Positions 30,579 to 33,789 of a DNA stretch of 33,789 bases are shown piece after piece. Origin of the DNA: Alphaproteobacteria bacterium. Lineage in GTDB: Bacteria; Pseudomonadota; Alphaproteobacteria; Rhizobiales; JAKIUO01. The number at the start of each line of letters is the position of its first letter. Position 1 is the stretch's first letter. The notes beneath the pieces were generated by a model. It was not told the origin of the DNA. It saw only the letters and a program-made list of their open reading frames with translations, and ran no database searches. The position numbers and the translations under genes are program-made. Location of the stretch: contig JAJRQA010000253.1 of assembly GCA_024280475.1 (NCBI GenBank), forward strand, positions 1 to 33,789, read 5' to 3'.

Positions 30579-30592
30579 TTGATGTAGATCAA
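30579..30592. promoter_or_regulatory. FNR/FixK-type box (TTGAT-N4-ATCAA)
   Basis: TTGATGTAGATCAA is a perfect match to the FNR/FixK/Anr consensus. Its centre at 30585.5 is exactly 41.5 bp upstream of a predicted start at 30627 on the plus strand, whose -10 box is CACAAT (30615-30620). This is the class II activator position. In the fixL direction the corresponding -10 position (TCATCA) is poor. Confidence 0.8.
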
Positions 30593-30626
30593 TGTTGCCA
30601 GAGATCGAGGGGTTCACAATGCGTTA

Positions 30627-30713
30627 AATTGAGCTCGAGCGCGGCCTCATGACCTTCCCTTCCCGTCCGCGCTCCGGCGATGGCAGGTTCGCCTGTCATC
30701 GCCACCCTTTTTT
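30627..30713 (+). ncRNA. Candidate FNR/FixK-controlled small RNA
   Basis: The predicted transcript of about 87 nt has two stem-loops. The first is a perfect 8-bp stem GAGCGCGG (30637-30644) / CCGCGCTC (30667-30674) around a 22-base loop containing GACCTTCCCTTCCCGT, which is complementary to Shine-Dalgarno sequences. The second is the terminator hairpin. C/U-rich anti-SD loops followed by a terminator are the layout of known alphaproteobacterial trans-acting small RNAs. No protein-coding frame is credible. Pairing, promoter geometry and terminator agree; expression is unproven. Confidence 0.6.
30676..30713 (+). terminator. UUCG-capped terminator of the candidate small RNA
   Basis: GGCGATGGCAGG (30676-30687) pairs with CCTGTCATCGCC (30692-30703) over 12 bp with one G-U pair, and the loop is the extra-stable TTCG tetraloop. 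ACCC then six Ts follow. The four-base spacer before the T-run is longer than ideal. Confidence 0.75.
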
Positions 30714-30813
30714 CCTTTGAAAATTTGGCGATGGTCTTTCTGCGGGTGCCAGCTTGCTTATTCTTCGTCTTATTGTGGTGCTGTGGCTGGCGTTGAAAAT
30801 GTGTGGGCCGGGC

Positions 30814-31434
30814 TTACGGGCCTGGCGTTATACGGCGCATGGTCAGATTGAAGCGCCCTCCCTCATTGAGTAATCTTGACGATCCCGGGACAATGCGGTC
30901 AATGCCATGATAGGCCATGCGCAAGGGAGGTTCCAGGATCAAAATATCTCCCGAAGACAAAATGAGCGTGCGAGTCGGGTCTTGGCGTTTCAATCCACCG
31001 AGGCGAAATCGCGCTTTATCGCCAAGTGAAATTGACATGATGGGTGCTTGCAAGTGCCGTTCATCGGCATCCTGGTGTAGTCCCATCCGGGCGCTGGCAT
31101 TATAATAATTGATCAGACACGCCTCTGGTTGCGGAGTAAACCCCGTGAGCTCTTGCCACAACTCATGCAGTAAATCAGGCATTTGCGGCCAGCTTTTTTT
31201 GGTTTTCGGGTGGGTGTCTTGATAGCGATAGCCGTCCTCCTTGTCCGATACCCAGCCGATTTCTCCCATATTGCTCATGCGCACGGAGAAAACCTTGCCA
31301 GTCCCTGGCATGGTTGGGTAAAATAATGGGGCCTCATGCAGTGCTTTTTTTAAGTGATCCAGTAGCAAGCGCTGGGAGGTTTTGTTGAGAAATTCGGGAA
31401 AATATCGACAGCCCGGTGTGATCTCAATTTCCAT
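30814..31434 (-). CDS. alkB: AlkB-type 2-oxoglutarate/Fe(II) dioxygenase
   Basis: AlkB removes alkyl groups from damaged DNA or RNA bases by oxidation, using 2-oxoglutarate, O2 and Fe(II). The product is 206 residues from the ATG at 31434, close to E. coli AlkB (216). Iron ligands are H120 and D122 (MGLHQDADE) and H176 (AYHGIDRI); R194 and R200 (GGRFNLTMRR) bind 2-oxoglutarate. Substrate-side residues INYYNASARMG and SISLGDKARFRLGG are typical. AAGGAG lies 12 bases upstream of this start, rather far; in-frame ATGs at 31470 and 31494 are alternatives without better sites. No ada or other adaptive-response gene is adjacent. Confidence 0.92.
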   Translation of the reverse strand: MEIEITPGCRYFPEFLNKTSQRLLLDHLKKALHEAPLFYPTMPGTGKVFSVRMSNMGEIGWVSDKEDGYRYQDTHPKTKKSWPQMPDLLHELWQELTGFTPQPEACLINYYNASARMGLHQDADERHLQAPIMSISLGDKARFRLGGLKRQDPTRTLILSSGDILILEPPLRMAYHGIDRIVPGSSRLLNEGGRFNLTMRRITPGP

Positions 31435-31805
31435 GATAATGATTTTCTCCTTGATATTGTCGCGATTCATCGGCAAAGGAGGTCTGTTCGCCAAGCTGCA
31501 CTTTTGATCGAGCAGGTTGTGCCCATGCGGTGCATAAGTTGATCAATATATGGTGCTCATGCAACAAAAAGACAGTTTTGAACAAAGAATTTGCGATTGA
31601 GTGTGCAGGTTGCGACATTTCACCTTGCCGCGCACATCTTGCAGGTGCTTTAAGTGACAACTATATAAGATCCTGAACAGTGACTCCTATGTCATGATCA
31701 GAGGTAATCTAGGGGGCCGTACCCCGCCAACTGTTTGATGCATTGGCGAGGCGCCTGTAAATCAGGGCCTGAACGGTCTGCCGTAAATAAGAGGAATACG
31801 AAAAT
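31435..31805. other. alkB-dnaK intergenic region with structured dnaK leader
   Basis: These 371 bases hold no supported gene. Apart from the dnaK heat-shock promoter, the part downstream of it (31673-31805) forms the dnaK leader. It contains GGGG/CCCC (31713-31716 with 31722-31725), CGCCAA/TTGGCG (31725-31730 with 31743-31748), and a GAGGA ribosome site at 31791-31795. Whether the leader acts as a thermosensor cannot be told. Confidence 0.45.
31638..31666 (+). promoter_or_regulatory. RpoH (sigma-32)-type promoter of dnaK
   Basis: CTTGCAG (31638-31644), a 16-base spacer and CTATAT (31661-31666) fit the alphaproteobacterial heat-shock consensus CTTGAA-N16/17-CCATAT-like. The predicted start near 31673 leaves a leader of about 130 bases. 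Confidence 0.6.
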
Positions 31806-33704
31806 ATGTCGAAAGTCATTGGCATTGACCTTGGCACAACCAATTCTTGCGTCGCTATCATGGATGGCGGTGACCCCAAGGTCATTGAAAACGCAGAAGG
31901 CGCCCGCACGACGCCATCGGTTGTGGCCTTTACTGACGATGGAGAGCGCCTGATTGGCCAGCCAGCCAAGAACCAGGGGGTCTCAAATCCGGAAAACACT
32001 TTGTTTGCCATCAAACGCCTGATCGGTCGCCGGTTCACCGATGAAGCGGTTGCCAAAGATCAAAAGCTCGTGCCTTACGAAATTGTCAAAGCTGACAATG
32101 GCGATGCCTGGGTTGAAGCACAGGGGCAGAAATATTCTCCCTCACAGGTTTCAGCGTTCATTTTGCAAAAGATGAAAGAAACAGCAGAAGCATATCTTGG
32201 TGAGAAAGTTGAAAAAGCTGTCATCACGGTGCCTGCCTATTTTAATGACAGCCAGCGCCAGGCCACTAAAGATGCCGGCAAAATCGCTGGCCTTGAAGTC
32301 CTGCGCATCATCAATGAACCAACGGCCGCAGCGCTTGCTTATGGTCTTGATAAAAAAGAAGGCAAGACCATCGCGGTGTTTGACCTTGGTGGTGGTACGT
32401 TTGACGTATCCGTTCTGGAAATTGGTGACGGTGTTTTTGAAGTCAAATCGACCAATGGGGACACGTTCCTTGGCGGCGAAGATTTCGACATGCGCCTCGT
32501 TGATTATCTGGCTGATGAATTCAAAAAAGAACAAGGCATTGATCTGCGCGGTGACAAGCTTGCGTTGCAGCGTCTGAAAGATGAAGCTGAAAAAGCCAAG
32601 AAAGAACTTTCTAGCGCTCAGCAGACGGAGATTAATCTGCCGTTCATCACGGCTGATGCCTCTGGTCCCAAACATCTCAACATGAAGCTGACCAGAGCAA
32701 AGCTGGAAAAACTGGTGGATGATCTTATTCAGCGTACTGTTGGCCCTTGTGCTGCAGCGTTGAAGGATGCTGGTCTGCAAGCTGCAGAAATCGATGAGGT
32801 TATTCTGGTTGGCGGCATGACCCGCATGCCTAAAATTCAGGAAGTGGTGAAAAATTTCTTTGGCCGCGATCCTCATCGAGGCGTCAATCCTGATGAAGTT
32901 GTTGCCATGGGCGCTGCTATTCAGGCGGGCGTACTGCAAGGCGATGTCAAAGATGTTTTGCTGCTCGATGTGACGCCTTTGTCGCTTGGCATTGAAACGC
33001 TTGGCGGAGTGTTCACGCGTTTGATCGATCGCAATACGACCATCCCCACCAAAAAAGGTCAGACCTTTTCAACTGCGGAAGATGGACAGACGGCGGTGAC
33101 TATTTCGGTGTTTCAGGGTGAGCGAGAAATGGCCCGTGACAACAAGACCCTTGGTCAGTTCAATCTTGAAGATATCCCGTCTGCTCCACGCGGCATGCCG
33201 CAAATCGAAGTCACTTTCGATATTGATGCCAATGGCATTGTGCATGTTGGAGCGCAGGACAAAGCCACCGGCAAGGAGCAATCGATCCGTATCCAGGCCT
33301 CTGGTGGTTTGTCTGACGCTGATATCGAAAACATGGTCAAAGACGCCGAACTGCACGCGGATGAAGACAAGAAAAATCGTGAGCTTGTGGAAGCCCGCAA
33401 TCAGGCTGAAAGCCTTATTCATGGCACCGAAAAAACCATGGACGAGCTTGGCGACAAAGTGTCTGAAGCTGATCGTGGCGCAGTCGAAACCGCCATTTCT
33501 GATCTCAAAGAAGCGCTTGAAGGCGAAGATGATGATCTGATCAAGACCAAGGTCGATACCTTGACTCAGGCCAGCATGAAAATTGGTGAGGCGCTTTATG
33601 CGCAAAGCGCCAATGAAGAAGCGCCTGATGATATGGATGGTGGCGATGACGTGGTTGACGCTGATTTTGAAGATATCAGCGACGATGACAAGAAGTCGGC
33701 CTAG
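31806..33704 (+). CDS. dnaK: Chaperone DnaK (Hsp70)
   Basis: DnaK is the ATP-driven Hsp70 chaperone that works with DnaJ and GrpE in protein folding and in control of RpoH. The 632-residue length is normal. The N-terminal ATPase domain (1-385) has [70 protein letters not shown] and [14 protein letters not shown]. The substrate-binding domain begins at [21 protein letters not shown], and an acidic C-terminal tail ([20 protein letters not shown]) follows. GAGGA is ten bases upstream of the ATG. A heat-shock promoter precedes it. dnaJ probably lies beyond the window. Confidence 0.98.
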   Translation: MSKVIGIDLGTTNSCVAIMDGGDPKVIENAEGARTTPSVVAFTDDGERLIGQPAKNQGVSNPENTLFAIKRLIGRRFTDEAVAKDQKLVPYEIVKADNGDAWVEAQGQKYSPSQVSAFILQKMKETAEAYLGEKVEKAVITVPAYFNDSQRQATKDAGKIAGLEVLRIINEPTAAALAYGLDKKEGKTIAVFDLGGGTFDVSVLEIGDGVFEVKSTNGDTFLGGEDFDMRLVDYLADEFKKEQGIDLRGDKLALQRLKDEAEKAKKELSSAQQTEINLPFITADASGPKHLNMKLTRAKLEKLVDDLIQRTVGPCAAALKDAGLQAAEIDEVILVGGMTRMPKIQEVVKNFFGRDPHRGVNPDEVVAMGAAIQAGVLQGDVKDVLLLDVTPLSLGIETLGGVFTRLIDRNTTIPTKKGQTFSTAEDGQTAVTISVFQGEREMARDNKTLGQFNLEDIPSAPRGMPQIEVTFDIDANGIVHVGAQDKATGKEQSIRIQASGGLSDADIENMVKDAELHADEDKKNRELVEARNQAESLIHGTEKTMDELGDKVSEADRGAVETAISDLKEALEGEDDDLIKTKVDTLTQASMKIGEALYAQSANEEAPDDMDGGDDVVDADFEDISDDDKKSA

Positions 33705-33756
33705 CTTTCTGGTAAAAACTGTTCTGACAAGTTGCAAGAACAGGATATAGTGGCAA

Positions 33757-33789
33757 GACAGGCCAGGGAAATTTTCTTCCTGGCCTGTC
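33757..33789 (+). terminator. Terminator hairpin after dnaK, cut by the window end
   Basis: GACAGGCCAGG (33757-33767) pairs perfectly with CCTGGCCTGTC (33779-33789) over 11 bp. The T-run that would complete a terminator lies beyond the window. It starts 52 bases after the dnaK stop and may attenuate between dnaK and a downstream dnaJ. Confidence 0.65.

Noticed and set aside
30731-30796. Short hydrophobic frame MVFLRVPACLFFVLLWCCGWR downstream of the candidate small RNA
   Set aside because: Only 21 codons, no ribosome site, and it lies beyond the terminator.
31540-31547. TTGATCAA upstream of alkB as an FNR box
   Set aside because: It lacks the four-base spacer of the FNR/FixK consensus and is just a short palindrome.
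32151-32939. Minus-strand open frame of 262 codons inside dnaK
   Set aside because: Antisense open frames are common in dnaK because of its codon use; no independent evidence of a gene.
1-33789. CRISPR array, prophage, transposon or integrase
   Set aside because: No regularly spaced direct repeats, transposase, integrase or phage structural genes were found on either strand.

Overview
The window comes from the chromosome of an alphaproteobacterium of moderate GC content. The evidence is a consensus CtrA box, a CpdR-type receiver protein, a FixL/FixJ oxygen-sensing pair, a eukaryotic-type NADP isocitrate dehydrogenase, and an alphaproteobacterial-type L36 gene. The order cannot be fixed from the sequence alone. 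No phage, integrase, transposase or CRISPR array is visible. Most of the window is core chromosome, with a few small accessory genes.

Layout. Bases 1-2286 hold the 3' part of an RND efflux pump. Bases 2287-2883 hold a CtrA box, a 31-residue hydrophobic micro-ORF, and a run of hairpins ending in a terminator, which together look like a short regulated transcript or structured RNA. Bases 2884-4062 hold an RDD-like protein and an HxlR regulator, divergent from a MAPEG protein. Bases 4069-6706 hold a rhodanese, icd and a secreted rhodanese. Bases 6883-7878 hold a two-gene periplasmic unit made of a cupredoxin and a His-rich secreted partner. Bases 8079-12249 hold trmJ, a Lys-rich secreted protein, murI and nadE. 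Bases 12373-17473 hold a translation cluster, rpmI-rplT-pheS-pheT, with a c-type cytochrome gene between pheS and pheT and a small DUF6434-like gene after pheT.

Bases 17557-19263 encode a secreted caspase-family protein that appears to start at a rare ATT codon. A small AT-rich gene, possibly nuclease-like, follows, bracketed by GC-rich hairpins. Bases 19861-25079 hold an MFS transporter, cheZ, a DUF2939 protein, an alpha/beta hydrolase and hisN. Bases 25382-28491 hold an N-formylglutamate amidohydrolase family gene, cpdR, tRNA-Val(GAC), rpmJ and a TPR protein. Bases 28554-31434 hold fixJ, fixL and alkB. Bases 31806-33704 hold dnaK with a heat-shock-type promoter and a terminator hairpin at the window edge.

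The strongest candidate for something undescribed lies between fixL and alkB. A perfect FNR/FixK box sits exactly 41.5 bp upstream of a predicted start site on the plus strand. The predicted RNA is about 87 nt. It has a perfect 8-bp stem presenting a C/U-rich loop that resembles an anti-Shine-Dalgarno sequence, followed by a UUCG-capped terminator. This looks like an oxygen-controlled small RNA beside the oxygen-sensing fixLJ genes.
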